From Halomonas sp. BDJS001 (GTDB lineage Bacteria > Pseudomonadota > Gammaproteobacteria > Pseudomonadales > Halomonadaceae), in contig NZ_CP110535.1 of the NCBI RefSeq assembly GCF_026104355.1, forward strand, positions 1,550,001 to 1,614,000: a stretch of DNA of 64,000 nucleotides, written 5' to 3'. Below, in pieces: positions 1 to 8,307 of this stretch (within the stretch, counting starts at the first letter, position 1; every line of letters begins with the position of its first letter). Both the position numbers and the translations under genes were made by a program. A model generated the notes under the pieces. It had not been told where the DNA came from, made no database searches, and was given only the letters and a program-made list of their open reading frames with translations.

Positions 1-229
1 GTTAAAATTATTAAGGCGCTCGCCGTTGGAGGTCAGTGTTTATGCGGCGTCCTCAAAGGCGCTATGAGCGGCGAATGATAAGTACCAAAGAAACCGTACC
101 CGCTGGGATTGACAGAGGTGGGAGGAGGCGCGAACCTAGGCCTATTGTTGTTTTAAGCGGCTATACAGAGTCGACAGTTGCGCAGTTAATGTTGCGTAGT
201 CAAAAGGTGAGTTTTAAGGAGAAAGCCCC

Positions 230-718
230 ATGCTCGAAGATTGCAAAAATGCCCTGGAGCGCTGGGGTGGCGTGCACACGTTGATCGACCGCTGGTTGGA
301 TCAGCGTCGTCAGCTATTGATTAGCTTTATCGAGCTAAAGGAAGCGTGCGATGCTGAGCTGGAAGCCGTTAGCAAAGCGCCTATCGATACCTTCAGTGAA
401 AAGTTAATGGACTACATCAGCGCGGGCCACTTTGAGATTTATCCCCAGCTGTCGGAAGAGGCGAAAGCCTTTGAGGATGAAAGCGCGCTGGCGATCGCTG
501 CTAAACTGCTTGAGCGTTTAGAAATGTCCACCGAGATGGTGTTGGAGTTTGATACCGATTTTGGCTCCACGCTCAGCTGCGAGCAAAATATCGCCCGGCT
601 GCCTGCCTGGATCGACCGCCTAGCCCGCGGGCTTACCGAACGCTTCGCGCTGGAAGACCAGTTGATTGCACGTCTACACGCCGCCCACAGCCCGCAGCAT
701 AACAAAGCCCCCGCTTGA
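230..718 (+). CDS. rsd: Rsd/AlgQ-family anti-sigma-70 regulator
   Basis: The 162-residue product resembles the Rsd/AlgQ family, which binds the housekeeping sigma factor and helps redistribute RNA polymerase among sigma factors. It is an all-helical cytoplasmic protein with no signal peptide or membrane segment, and its length matches the family (about 155-165 residues). The start at 230 is supported by AAGGAG a few bases upstream. It stands alone, followed by a GC-rich hairpin and then a convergent efflux gene. An overlapping frame from position 36 ends inside this gene and has no credible content. Family assignment is by overall sequence pattern (N-terminal helix with the WGGVHTLIDRWL motif); the sigma-binding role is inferred from the family. 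Confidence 0.85.
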   Translation: MLEDCKNALERWGGVHTLIDRWLDQRRQLLISFIELKEACDAELEAVSKAPIDTFSEKLMDYISAGHFEIYPQLSEEAKAFEDESALAIAAKLLERLEMSTEMVLEFDTDFGSTLSCEQNIARLPAWIDRLARGLTERFALEDQLIARLHAAHSPQHNKAPA

Positions 719-731
719 GACCTTATGAAAC

Positions 732-757
732 AGGCGCCGCCAAACGGCGCCTTTGCC
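732..757 (+). terminator. GC-rich hairpin after rsd
   Basis: An 8 bp perfect stem (AGGCGCCG / CGGCGCCT) with a 5-base loop lies just downstream of the rsd stop. The following T run is short and interrupted, so termination strength is uncertain. Confidence 0.5.
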
Positions 758-777
758 TCTTGATGATTGATCCAACT

Positions 778-850
778 CCCAGCACCGCTGCGCGCTGCTC
801 CCGCGGGTGCGCTGACGCTTACGCCGCGCTACTAAATCACGCGTGCACAT
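778..850 (-). repeat. Partial copy of the dispersed hairpin repeat
   Basis: This stretch has the GCACCGCT..GCGCGCTGCTCCCGCGGGTGCG core and a degenerate TTACG.CGCGCTA end of the hairpin repeat seen at 6.5, 23.3, 51.5 and 54.5-57.1 kb. It is a half element in the intergenic space between rsd and the convergent RND gene. Confidence 0.6.
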
Positions 851-873
851 AAACCGGCGGATGACCAATAATC

Positions 874-915
874 GATTCACACCTCACACCTCACACCTCA
901 CACCTCACCATTTAC
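874..915 (+). repeat. Heptamer TCAC tract at 3' end of RND gene
   Basis: Consecutive 7-mers GATTCAC, four ACCTCAC and CATTTAC run without a break. The last overlaps the stop codon (912-914) of the RND permease on the opposite strand. Same sequence class as the tracts near 24.3, 28.4, 29.0 and 57.2 kb. Confidence 0.75.
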
Positions 916-3900
916 CTATAACGCCGTAACTTTCCGCCTATTACCAACATACAAGGCGTAAGCAGCAGCGTAAGCGCGGTGGCGAAGGTGAGCCCGCCGG
1001 CGATGGCGCTCGACATCTGTGTCCACCACTGGGCGGAGGGGGCGTTAAAGCCCAGGGCAGGGGTGAAGAGGTCTACATTGATCCCCAGTACCATGGGCAT
1101 CAATCCCAGCACCGTGGTAATCGCCGTCAACAGCACCGGGCGAAGACGCAGGCAGCCTGCTTCAAGCGCCGCCTCGCCGGGCGTCATACCCTGACCGCGC
1201 AGCTCGTTGTAGGTATCGATCAACACGATATTGTTATTGACCACAATACCTGCCAGAGCAATCACGCCCATGCCCACCATCACAATGCCGAAAGCCTGGC
1301 CGGTAATCAGTAGCCCCATCAAAACCCCCGCGGTGGAGAATACAATCGCCGAGAGCACCAGGCCCGCTTGATAGAAGCTATTGAACTGAGTGACCAGAAT
1401 CAGCGCCATCAAGCCGATAGCAATCAAGAAGGCACTGGCTAAGAATTGCATCGACTCCTGCTGATCCTCCTGCTCGCCCGCCACATTGACCATCAGACCG
1501 TCAGGCAGGCTGCCGCTTCCCGCCACCATCAGGGCGCCGAGTCGCTCATCGGCGAGGTAACCGGGGGCAAGATCGGCATCAATGGTAATCGCCCGGCGAC
1601 CATCAATGCGGTTCAGCGTACCCACTTTAGGGGCTGGTTCCAGGGTCACAAAATGTGAGATCGGCACCTGACCCCGCTGGGTATTGATGGTCAGCCGCTC
1701 AAGCTGATCCAGCGAGCGCCAATTTTCTGGCAGACGTACGCGGATATCCACTTCATCGCTCACTTCCGGCGGGCGATAGCTCGCCACCTGAAGGCCGGTG
1801 GTGAGCAACTGTACCGCGCTACCAATGGTCGTCACATCGGTTCCCATTCGCGCCGCGGCCTCCCGATCCACGTTAACCTGCCACTCCACGCCGGGTAGGC
1901 TGCGGTTATCCTGAATATCAGTAAAGCCGCCCAGCTCGCGCATTAGTTGGGTTAGCTGGTTCACGCCCGCATCGGCGACGTCGGGGTTAGTGGCGCTCAC
2001 TTCGAGTACGATCGGTTTACCGCCGCCGGGGCCCATCTCCTGCTCCTGAAACTCCAGCGTGATGCCGGGAATGTCTCCTGCGCGCTCGGCCATATCATCC
2101 AAAATGGCCTGGGCAGGGCGGCGCTCATGCCAGTCGATAAACTGGAACTGCAGCATGCCAATCACATCGTTACCCATCTGCTCGTTAGGCACGGCAAATG
2201 AGCGTGCATACAGCGCCCGCACCTCGCTCATGCCAGACAGTTTGGCTTCTACTCGCTGCACAATGGCATCGGTTTCCACGGCGGAAAAGTCGCCCCGGGC
2301 ACGCACCAATACTTGAGCGCTATCGGGCTCCACATTAGGAAAAAAGTCGACACCATGATTGAAACGGGCATAGCCGGTATACAGCAGTGCCATGAGTAGT
2401 ACCGTTACCAGTAGAACCCAGGCCGGGTGCATCAGTAGCCGTGACAGCAGGTGGCGGTAGCCGCGGCCAAAGGCAGTTGTGGCGTCGTCATGATGGGCAC
2501 TCGATTGCTTGGCATCGCTGCGGGTAAACAAGCGCCCCAGTGTGGGCAAAAATACCAGCGCCATGGCAAGCGACGCCAGCAGGCACAAAATGACCGTGGC
2601 GGGCAGGTACTTCATAAATTGGCCGACCACGCCGGGCCAGAACAGCAGAGGAATAAACACCGCCAGCGTAGTGGCCGTCGAGGCAATGACGGGCCAGCTC
2701 ATGCGGGAGGCAGCGTTAAACCACGCTTCGTGAGACGTTTGACCATCCCGCAAATGGCGGTCGGCAAGTTCACTGACCACGATGGCACCGTCAACCAGCA
2801 TTCCCGCCACCAGAATCAGCGCGAACAACACCACAATATTGAGCGTAAAGCCAAATGCCCACACCAGCAGGATACCGGTTAAAAAGGCCCCAGGAATGGT
2901 CAGCCCTACCAGCAGCGCCATGCGCCAGCCCATCACCGCAACCACCACAATCAGTACCAGCACCACGGCGGTCAGTACGTTGTTGAGTAGTTCAGAAAGC
3001 ATATTCTCAACGGTGGTCGACTCATCCAGAATGGTCGTGAAGCGGAGCTGTTCAGGGAGCAAGTCATCAGCTTCCGCCAAGCGCTCACGGACAGCGCCAA
3101 TGGTGGCGATGATATTGGCGCCAGCACGTTTGGAAACTTCCAGCACCACCGCTGGCTGGTCATCAATGCGGGCAAAGCCCTCCGGCTCTTTATAGGTGGG
3201 GTGAATCCACGCCACATCGCCAAAGGTGACCACGCGATCCTCATCGACCTTGACCGGCATATTCATGACGTCCTCAAGGGACTCAATAATGCCGGGGACT
3301 TTTAACGCCAGACGTCCGGCGCCGGTATCCAGACTGCCTGCGGCTACCAAGCGGTTATTGCGCGATACCTGATTAAACAGCGCGTCAAAATCGACGCCAT
3401 AGCTCTCCAGTACCAGTGGATCGACGACAATTTCCAGCAGGTCTTCCCGCTCACCGGCAATGTCGACTTCCAGCACATCGGCGATGCCCTCAATCTCCTC
3501 CTGCAAGCGTCGGGCAATGGTCATGCGTTCACGGGTATCCAATTGCCCGGAGAGGCCAATCGTTAATACCGGAAATTCTGAGACGTTGACCTCCATTACG
3601 CGAGGCTCATCGGCTTCCGAAGGCAGCTCGCTGCGGGCAATGTCCACACGGTCGCGGACATCGGTTAGCGCGGTATCCGGATCAAAGCCAGGGTCGAACT
3701 CCAGCGTGATCGAGCCATGCCCCTCGCTGGATTGGGCGGTAAATTTACGCAGCCCCTCAATACCGCGCAGCTCCTGCTCCATGGGGCGGATCAATAGCCG
3801 CTCGCCATCTTCGGGGCTAACGCCTTCCAGCGACAGCGAGACATAAATCATCGGGATGGTGACGTCGGGGTTGGCCTCTTTAGGAATCACCTGCCAGGCA

Positions 3901-3983
3901 GCGATACCCGCCAGTAGAAGGCTCACCAACAGTAGTAACGTCGTACGGGTATGGGCTAGCGCCGCATTAATCAACTGGCGCAT
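912..3983 (-). CDS. RND-family efflux permease (inner-membrane pump)
   Basis: A protein of about 1023 residues with the architecture of hydrophobe/amphiphile RND pumps such as AcrB. There is an N-terminal membrane helix, a large periplasmic loop, a block of membrane helices in the middle, a second periplasmic loop, and a C-terminal membrane block. It would exchange protons for drugs or other amphiphiles in the inner membrane. The start at 3983 (MRQLINAAL) is preferred over 4028 because the extra 15 residues are basic and out of keeping with RND N-termini. With this start it overlaps the adaptor gene by 17 bp, implying translational coupling. No outer-membrane channel gene lies next to it, so it probably uses a TolC-like protein encoded elsewhere. 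The substrate cannot be told from the sequence. Confidence 0.9.
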   Translation of the reverse strand: MRQLINAALAHTRTTLLLLVSLLLAGIAAWQVIPKEANPDVTIPMIYVSLSLEGVSPEDGERLLIRPMEQELRGIEGLRKFTAQSSEGHGSITLEFDPGFDPDTALTDVRDRVDIARSELPSEADEPRVMEVNVSEFPVLTIGLSGQLDTRERMTIARRLQEEIEGIADVLEVDIAGEREDLLEIVVDPLVLESYGVDFDALFNQVSRNNRLVAAGSLDTGAGRLALKVPGIIESLEDVMNMPVKVDEDRVVTFGDVAWIHPTYKEPEGFARIDDQPAVVLEVSKRAGANIIATIGAVRERLAEADDLLPEQLRFTTILDESTTVENMLSELLNNVLTAVVLVLIVVVAVMGWRMALLVGLTIPGAFLTGILLVWAFGFTLNIVVLFALILVAGMLVDGAIVVSELADRHLRDGQTSHEAWFNAASRMSWPVIASTATTLAVFIPLLFWPGVVGQFMKYLPATVILCLLASLAMALVFLPTLGRLFTRSDAKQSSAHHDDATTAFGRGYRHLLSRLLMHPAWVLLVTVLLMALLYTGYARFNHGVDFFPNVEPDSAQVLVRARGDFSAVETDAIVQRVEAKLSGMSEVRALYARSFAVPNEQMGNDVIGMLQFQFIDWHERRPAQAILDDMAERAGDIPGITLEFQEQEMGPGGGKPIVLEVSATNPDVADAGVNQLTQLMRELGGFTDIQDNRSLPGVEWQVNVDREAAARMGTDVTTIGSAVQLLTTGLQVASYRPPEVSDEVDIRVRLPENWRSLDQLERLTINTQRGQVPISHFVTLEPAPKVGTLNRIDGRRAITIDADLAPGYLADERLGALMVAGSGSLPDGLMVNVAGEQEDQQESMQFLASAFLIAIGLMALILVTQFNSFYQAGLVLSAIVFSTAGVLMGLLITGQAFGIVMVGMGVIALAGIVVNNNIVLIDTYNELRGQGMTPGEAALEAGCLRLRPVLLTAITTVLGLMPMVLGINVDLFTPALGFNAPSAQWWTQMSSAIAGGLTFATALTLLLTPCMLVIGGKLRRYR

Positions 3984-5085
3984 GCACGCTATCCTGTTCC
4001 GCCGGCTGCGAAATGATGGCTTCCTCAACGGGCACCGGTGTGACCGTTTCGCCGGTGTCTACCATACCGGCGCCCAGCGTAATCAAACGCAGCGGATCAG
4101 GCAGGCCGGTGACATAGGCGCGTTGGATATCGGCGCTAACGAGTTCAACAGCGGTCTGCTGTACCTGATCGTTATCATCCAGATGCTTGACCGCCAGCTC
4201 TCCTTCGCTGTTCAAACTCAGCAGTGCGGGCGAAAGGGTATGCACCTGACGGGGCGGCAGGGTAATGGTCAATTCAGCGCTGCCGCCCGCCAAGTGTTTA
4301 CCGGCCGGGTTATCCAGCGTGGCTTCTATATAGAAGCTACGTGTTGCCTCTTCAGCGCGGTGGCTGATAAAGGTTAGCTCCCCCTCTAAATGGTCACCAT
4401 TCAGCAGCCGGGCGGTCACCGGCAATCCCACGCTTAAATCCCCCACCTGTTGCTGGGAGACCCAGGCGGCACCTTTCAGACGCCGGTCATCCACCAACTG
4501 ACCCCACTCCTCACCGGGCTGCAGCAGATCGCCTAGCTCTACCTGAACGCGGTTTAGTACGCCATCAAATGGCGCGGTGGGGCGGCTGTCGTCCAGTTGC
4601 TTCTGCAGTCGTGCCACTGAAGCGGCGCTGGCGCTTAGGGCACTCTGCAAGCGCAGGAGCTCCGGCTGGGAGATCAGTTCCCGCTGGCGCAGATTGCGTG
4701 CCCCGGCATACTCTGCCTCGGCTACCGCCAGCTCATCGCGGGCCTGCTGCAACTGCTCGGGCAGGGCGTCGTTATCCAGCACTAGCAGCGTATCGCCTGC
4801 ATTCACACGGCTGCCTTGGGCGACCGGCTTCTCCGCCACAAAGCCCGCTACATTGGCGCGCAGGGTGGTTTCGCGCTCTGCCGTCAGCTGGCCCTGGACA
4901 AGTTGCTGAGGAATAAACGGGGTGCTCTGCTGAACGACAATTTCTACCCGCGAGCCTGCTTCATTGCTTGTGGGGGCGTCTGGGGGCGTCGTTTGAAAGC
5001 GCTGAAAATTGCCAAAAGCGAGCCATATCACCAGTGCCAGCACCAGCAGGCTAGCCAAGGCATAAGAGAACGGAATTTTTCGCAT
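3967..5085 (-). CDS. RND efflux periplasmic adaptor (membrane fusion protein)
   Basis: The 372-residue product has one N-terminal membrane anchor (about residues 8-25), then a lipoyl/barrel-sandwich half motif, a helical hairpin (about 110-170), the second lipoyl half and beta-barrel segments, as in AcrA/HlyD-like adaptors. These proteins bridge the inner-membrane pump to an outer-membrane channel. It is the first gene of a two-gene minus-strand operon and its 3' end overlaps the pump start by 17 bp. No local regulator gene is visible. The substrate is unknown. Confidence 0.88.
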   Translation of the reverse strand: MRKIPFSYALASLLVLALVIWLAFGNFQRFQTTPPDAPTSNEAGSRVEIVVQQSTPFIPQQLVQGQLTAERETTLRANVAGFVAEKPVAQGSRVNAGDTLLVLDNDALPEQLQQARDELAVAEAEYAGARNLRQRELISQPELLRLQSALSASAASVARLQKQLDDSRPTAPFDGVLNRVQVELGDLLQPGEEWGQLVDDRRLKGAAWVSQQQVGDLSVGLPVTARLLNGDHLEGELTFISHRAEEATRSFYIEATLDNPAGKHLAGGSAELTITLPPRQVHTLSPALLSLNSEGELAVKHLDDNDQVQQTAVELVSADIQRAYVTGLPDPLRLITLGAGMVDTGETVTPVPVEEAIISQPAEQDSVHAPVD

Positions 5086-5241
5086 GGAGCGTCCATGTCC
5101 TTAGCAAAACAAGTAAAGGAGGGCATAAAACCGAAGATACCATAGCGCAACTCGACCTTTTCAGCGAGTGGCACGCCATTGGGTGGATCGTACGTGTATC
5201 ACCGGATAGGTGTGTTAAATAGCAAGTAGTCTCATGTCTGA

Positions 5242-5270
5242 TTGAGTTTTTGTCCGGCTGGGCATACCAT
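5242..5270 (+). promoter_or_regulatory. Possible sigma-70 promoter of mdh
   Basis: TTGAGT (5242-5247) and TACCAT (5265-5270) are separated by 17 bases and lie about 70 bases before the mdh start. Each box matches four of six consensus positions. This is suggestive only. Confidence 0.3.
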
Positions 5271-5343
5271 CTTTGCGTCTTGAGTTCTGTTAAGCCACCC
5301 TCAGGCGAGAACCATCCCTAGGCGAACCAATCAAGGAGCAATG

Positions 5344-6318
5344 ATGAAAGATCCAGTACGTATTGCGATTACCGGCGGCGCCGGTCAAATCAGCTACTCT
5401 CTCATTTTCCGCATCGCCGCTGGCGACATGCTGGGGCCGGATCAACCCGTCATTCTCCAGCTGCTGGAAATTCCCCAGGCAATGGACGCCCTGAACGGCG
5501 TGGTGATGGAAGTTAACGACTGTGCCTTCCCGCTGGTGCAAGACATCGTTGCCACCGATGACCCGAACACCGCTTTCAAAGACGTCGACTTCGCTCTGCT
5601 GGTAGGCGCGCGTCCGCGCGGCCCGGGCATGGAGCGTAAAGACCTGCTGGAAGCCAACGCCGCGATCTTCTCCGTGCAAGGTAAAGCGCTGAACGACCAC
5701 GCAAGCCGTGACGTGAAAGTGCTGGTGGTCGGTAACCCGGCCAACACCAACGCGTTGATTGCTTCCTGCAACGCGCCGGATCTGGACGCTGGCCAGTTTA
5801 CCGCCATGACGCGCCTGGATCACAACCGCGCCCTGACCCAGCTGGCACAGAAAACCGGCAAGCACGTCACTGACGTTGAAAACATGATCATCTGGGGCAA
5901 CCACAGTGCCACCCAGTACCCGGATCTGGCCCAGTGCAAAGTCGACGGCAAAGCCGCTTTTGATCTGGTCGAGCGCGACTGGTACGAAAATGACTTCATC
6001 CCCACCGTGCAGCAGCGCGGCGCGGCGATCATCAAAGCACGTGGCGCCTCTTCAGCCGCTTCTGCTGCTTCTTCCGCCATCGACCACATGCACGACTGGG
6101 CGCTGGGTTCCAAAGGCATCGTCAGCATGGCGATCCCGTCTGACGGCAGCTACGGCATCGAAGAAGGCATCATCTACTCCTACCCAGTGCGTTGCCAGGG
6201 TGGCAAGTATGAAATCGTTCAAGGTTTTGAGCTTGACGAATTCAGCCAAGAGAAGATGAAAGCCACCGAGAAAGAACTGCGCGAAGAGCGTGCAGCCGTC
6301 GAGCACCTGCTCGGCTAA
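5344..6318 (+). CDS. mdh: Malate dehydrogenase (NAD-dependent)
   Basis: The 324-residue protein is of the roughly 330-residue cytosolic-type malate dehydrogenases and interconverts malate and oxaloacetate in the TCA cycle. Visible features are the Rossmann motif TGGAGQI near the N-terminus, the substrate-binding loop [13 protein letters not shown], the NPANTN segment, the TRLDHNRA segment, and the catalytic histidine in [11 protein letters not shown]. Two adjacent ATG codons (5341, 5344) are possible; AAGGAG at 5333-5338 is better spaced for 5344. The gene is monocistronic, with a strong terminator after it. Confidence 0.95.
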   Translation: MKDPVRIAITGGAGQISYSLIFRIAAGDMLGPDQPVILQLLEIPQAMDALNGVVMEVNDCAFPLVQDIVATDDPNTAFKDVDFALLVGARPRGPGMERKDLLEANAAIFSVQGKALNDHASRDVKVLVVGNPANTNALIASCNAPDLDAGQFTAMTRLDHNRALTQLAQKTGKHVTDVENMIIWGNHSATQYPDLAQCKVDGKAAFDLVERDWYENDFIPTVQQRGAAIIKARGASSAASAASSAIDHMHDWALGSKGIVSMAIPSDGSYGIEEGIIYSYPVRCQGGKYEIVQGFELDEFSQEKMKATEKELREERAAVEHLLG

Positions 6319-6361
6319 ACACGCTTACTGGCGCTGTGCTATTGAAGCAGCAGCCAACGCC

Positions 6362-6396
6362 AAAACCCCGCAAGCTTAGCTTGTGGGGTTTTTTAT
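6362..6396 (+). terminator. Rho-independent terminator of mdh
   Basis: AAAACCCC and CAAGCT pair with AGCTTG and GGGGTTTT, with a single-base bulge between them, followed by a T run (TTTTTTATT). It is a textbook intrinsic terminator about 45 bases after the mdh stop. Confidence 0.88.
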
Positions 6397-6440
6397 TGGG
6401 TGAGATTGAGCAGCATGCAACGGTGCAGAGGTTGTTGTGG

Positions 6441-6836
6441 GGTACCACGGCCATTTGCATAGCGTGCACACGCCCTTGGAATCCCTACCCTCATGTGCCT
6501 GCGAGATTTAGTAGCGCGTGGTAAGCGAAGCGCACCCGCGAAAGCAGCGCGGAGCGGTGCCGGGGTTGGCTCGTGCCGGCAGGGTTGGTTGGGTACCACT
6601 GGGCGTCGTCCCGCCGCCTCCCGCGGGTGCCTCGAAACGCTCGCTGAACTCGCTTTCTCGTTACCACGCGCTACGACAGTCACCCGATTTCGGTGGCATG
6701 ATAACGTGCCACGGCCATTTGCATAACGTGCACATGTCCTTGGAATCCCCACCTTCATGTGCCTGCGAGATTTAGTAGCGCGTGGTAAGCGAAGCGCACC
6801 CGCGGAAGCAGCGCGAAGCGGTGCCGGGGTTCGCCT
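6441..6836 (+). repeat. Dispersed hairpin repeat, one full and one partial unit
   Basis: A full unit runs from TAGCGCGTGGTAA (6512-6524) to its exact inverted copy TTACCACGCGCTA (6661-6673). A linker containing TGCACATGTCCTTGGAATCCCC follows in pieces, then a second left end at 6776-6788 whose copy is cut off near 6832, next to the HAD gene. Short open frames here are by-products of the repeat. No gene is seen in 6319-6844 other than the mdh terminator. Confidence 0.8.
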
Positions 6837-6844
6837 TCACAAAC

Positions 6845-7501
6845 TCAATCCCGCAAACTCATAATCCGCCACTGGCGCTCTTTGGCGATTTCGCGCAGGG
6901 TGTCATCGGGGTCGACGGCGACGGGGTGCTCGACTATTTCCAGCAGCGGCAAATCATTGTGCGAGTCACTGTAAAACCACGCGCCTTCCATGGTCAGGTC
7001 TTGATCTTCCAACCACTTTTCCAAACGAGTGACTTTGCCTTCGCGGTAGCTGGGAATGCCCGACACGCGCCCTGTGTAGCGGCCATTCTTGACCTCCGGA
7101 TTCACCGCGATTAAGTGATCCACTCCCAGGCGTTCGGCAATCGGTGCAGTAATAAAACGGTTGGTGGCGGTGATAATCAGCAGTGTGTCGCCTTTGGTGC
7201 GGTGACGTGCCAGTAGTTCTTCGGCTTTAGGCAGGATATTTGGCTCGATTTTGCTAACCATAAACTGCTGGTGCCACGCAGAAAGCTGCTCAGGAGAGTT
7301 GTCGGCCAGTGGCTTAAGTGCCATTTCCAAAAACGCCGCCATATCCAGGGTGCCCGCGTTGTAATCGGCCATAAAACGCTCATTGGCTTCCCGGTAAGCG
7401 ATCGGATCGACGGCCCCTTGTTCGAGTAGAAACTCGCCCCAGGCATGATCGCTATCGATGGATAGCAGCGTATTATCCAAATCGAAAATGGCCAGACTCA
7501 C
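6845..7501 (-). CDS. HAD-superfamily IB phosphatase (phosphoserine phosphatase-like)
   Basis: The 218-residue product opens with the HAD motif I FDLDNTLL (Asp7 nucleophile, Asp9 general acid). It has the motif III/IV region KVTRLEKWL..YSDSHNDLPLL typical of subfamily IB, which includes SerB-like enzymes. It should be a soluble phosphomonoesterase. In many gammaproteobacteria a related gene lies near rppH-ptsP, and here it diverges from rppH. It lacks the N-terminal ACT-like region of true SerB, so serine synthesis is not implied. Start at 7501 (MSLAIFDLDN). Confidence 0.85.
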   Translation of the reverse strand: MSLAIFDLDNTLLSIDSDHAWGEFLLEQGAVDPIAYREANERFMADYNAGTLDMAAFLEMALKPLADNSPEQLSAWHQQFMVSKIEPNILPKAEELLARHRTKGDTLLIITATNRFITAPIAERLGVDHLIAVNPEVKNGRYTGRVSGIPSYREGKVTRLEKWLEDQDLTMEGAWFYSDSHNDLPLLEIVEHPVAVDPDDTLREIAKERQWRIMSLRD

Positions 7502-7727
7502 GGCGCTCCCCTTTTTTTAGTCAGTGAAAGTTGAAGGACAGTAGTGCTGTCAAAGACGCTAGTAAGGCAAATAGCGGACGCGGATTATCGCAGAGTCGCC
7601 CGACCATTCCCACCAGCACTCAGGCCAATACCAAGTCACCATTCATGACTTAGCGTTATATTGTATTGATACGCTTGTCTCCCTTGTGGAAAAATGGGGA
7701 CAACTGAAAATTTATAAGGTGAAGTCC

Positions 7728-8219
7728 GTGATCGACGCTGACGGCTTTCGCCCCAATGTTGGCATCATCATTGCCAATAGCCAGGGGCAACTGCTTTGGG
7801 CACGTCGGGTAGGACAAAATGCGTGGCAATTTCCCCAGGGGGGCATCAATGCAAGCGAGACGCCACAACAAGCACTTTTTCGTGAGCTTTACGAAGAGAT
7901 CGGCTTAACCGCCGACGATGTTGATATTGTTGCCTGCACCCGGGGCTGGCTACGCTACCGTCTGCCACGACGTATGATTCGCACACATTCGCGTCCGGTC
8001 TGTATAGGCCAGAAGCAGAAGTGGTTTTTACTTAAAATCCGTTGCCAGGAAAGCCAAATCTGCATGACGGCAACCCCAACCCCCGAATTCGATGGGTGGC
8101 GGTGGGTGAGCTACTGGTACCCGCTAGGGCAGGTAGTGCCTTTCAAGCGAGAGGTATATCGGCGCGCGCTGCGAGAGCTATCTCCCCGCGTTCAGCGCTT
8201 GGCACAGGATGAAGATTAG
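7728..8219 (+). CDS. rppH: RNA pyrophosphohydrolase
   Basis: This Nudix hydrolase (about 163 residues) removes pyrophosphate from 5'-triphosphorylated mRNA and so primes RNase E decay. It shows FRPNVG at the N-terminus, the Nudix box ending in [19 protein letters not shown], and the family-specific GQKQKWFLL and [20 protein letters not shown] ([14 protein letters not shown]) segments. The GTG at 7728 gives the family N-terminus ([12 protein letters not shown]) and has AAGGTG six bases upstream; the longer frame from 7686 adds residues absent from the family. ptsP follows about 90 bp later, the classic gene order. Confidence 0.93.
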   Translation: MIDADGFRPNVGIIIANSQGQLLWARRVGQNAWQFPQGGINASETPQQALFRELYEEIGLTADDVDIVACTRGWLRYRLPRRMIRTHSRPVCIGQKQKWFLLKIRCQESQICMTATPTPEFDGWRWVSYWYPLGQVVPFKREVYRRALRELSPRVQRLAQDED

Positions 8220-8307
8220 GGCAACGCGCCGCTGCTCAACCTAGGGCGGCGGCAGTTTGCCAGGAAATTCCTCAGCGAGGCAAATAATAGTGAAAAGTAA
8301 ATCGTCC

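Noticed and set aside
109..114. TTGACA before rsd as a promoter -35 box
   Set aside because: No acceptable -10 hexamer at 16-18 bases downstream.
36..284. Open frame of 82 codons overlapping the rsd start
   Set aside because: Arg-rich, no family features, overlaps the well-supported Rsd start with its own ribosome-binding site.
2451..2882. 143-codon frame opposite the RND gene
   Set aside because: A shadow of the RND coding sequence; no family content.
6393..6775. Several open frames of 75-121 codons around the first hairpin repeat
   Set aside because: The same peptides recur at every copy of the repeat on both strands; GC-rich DNA gives long chance frames.
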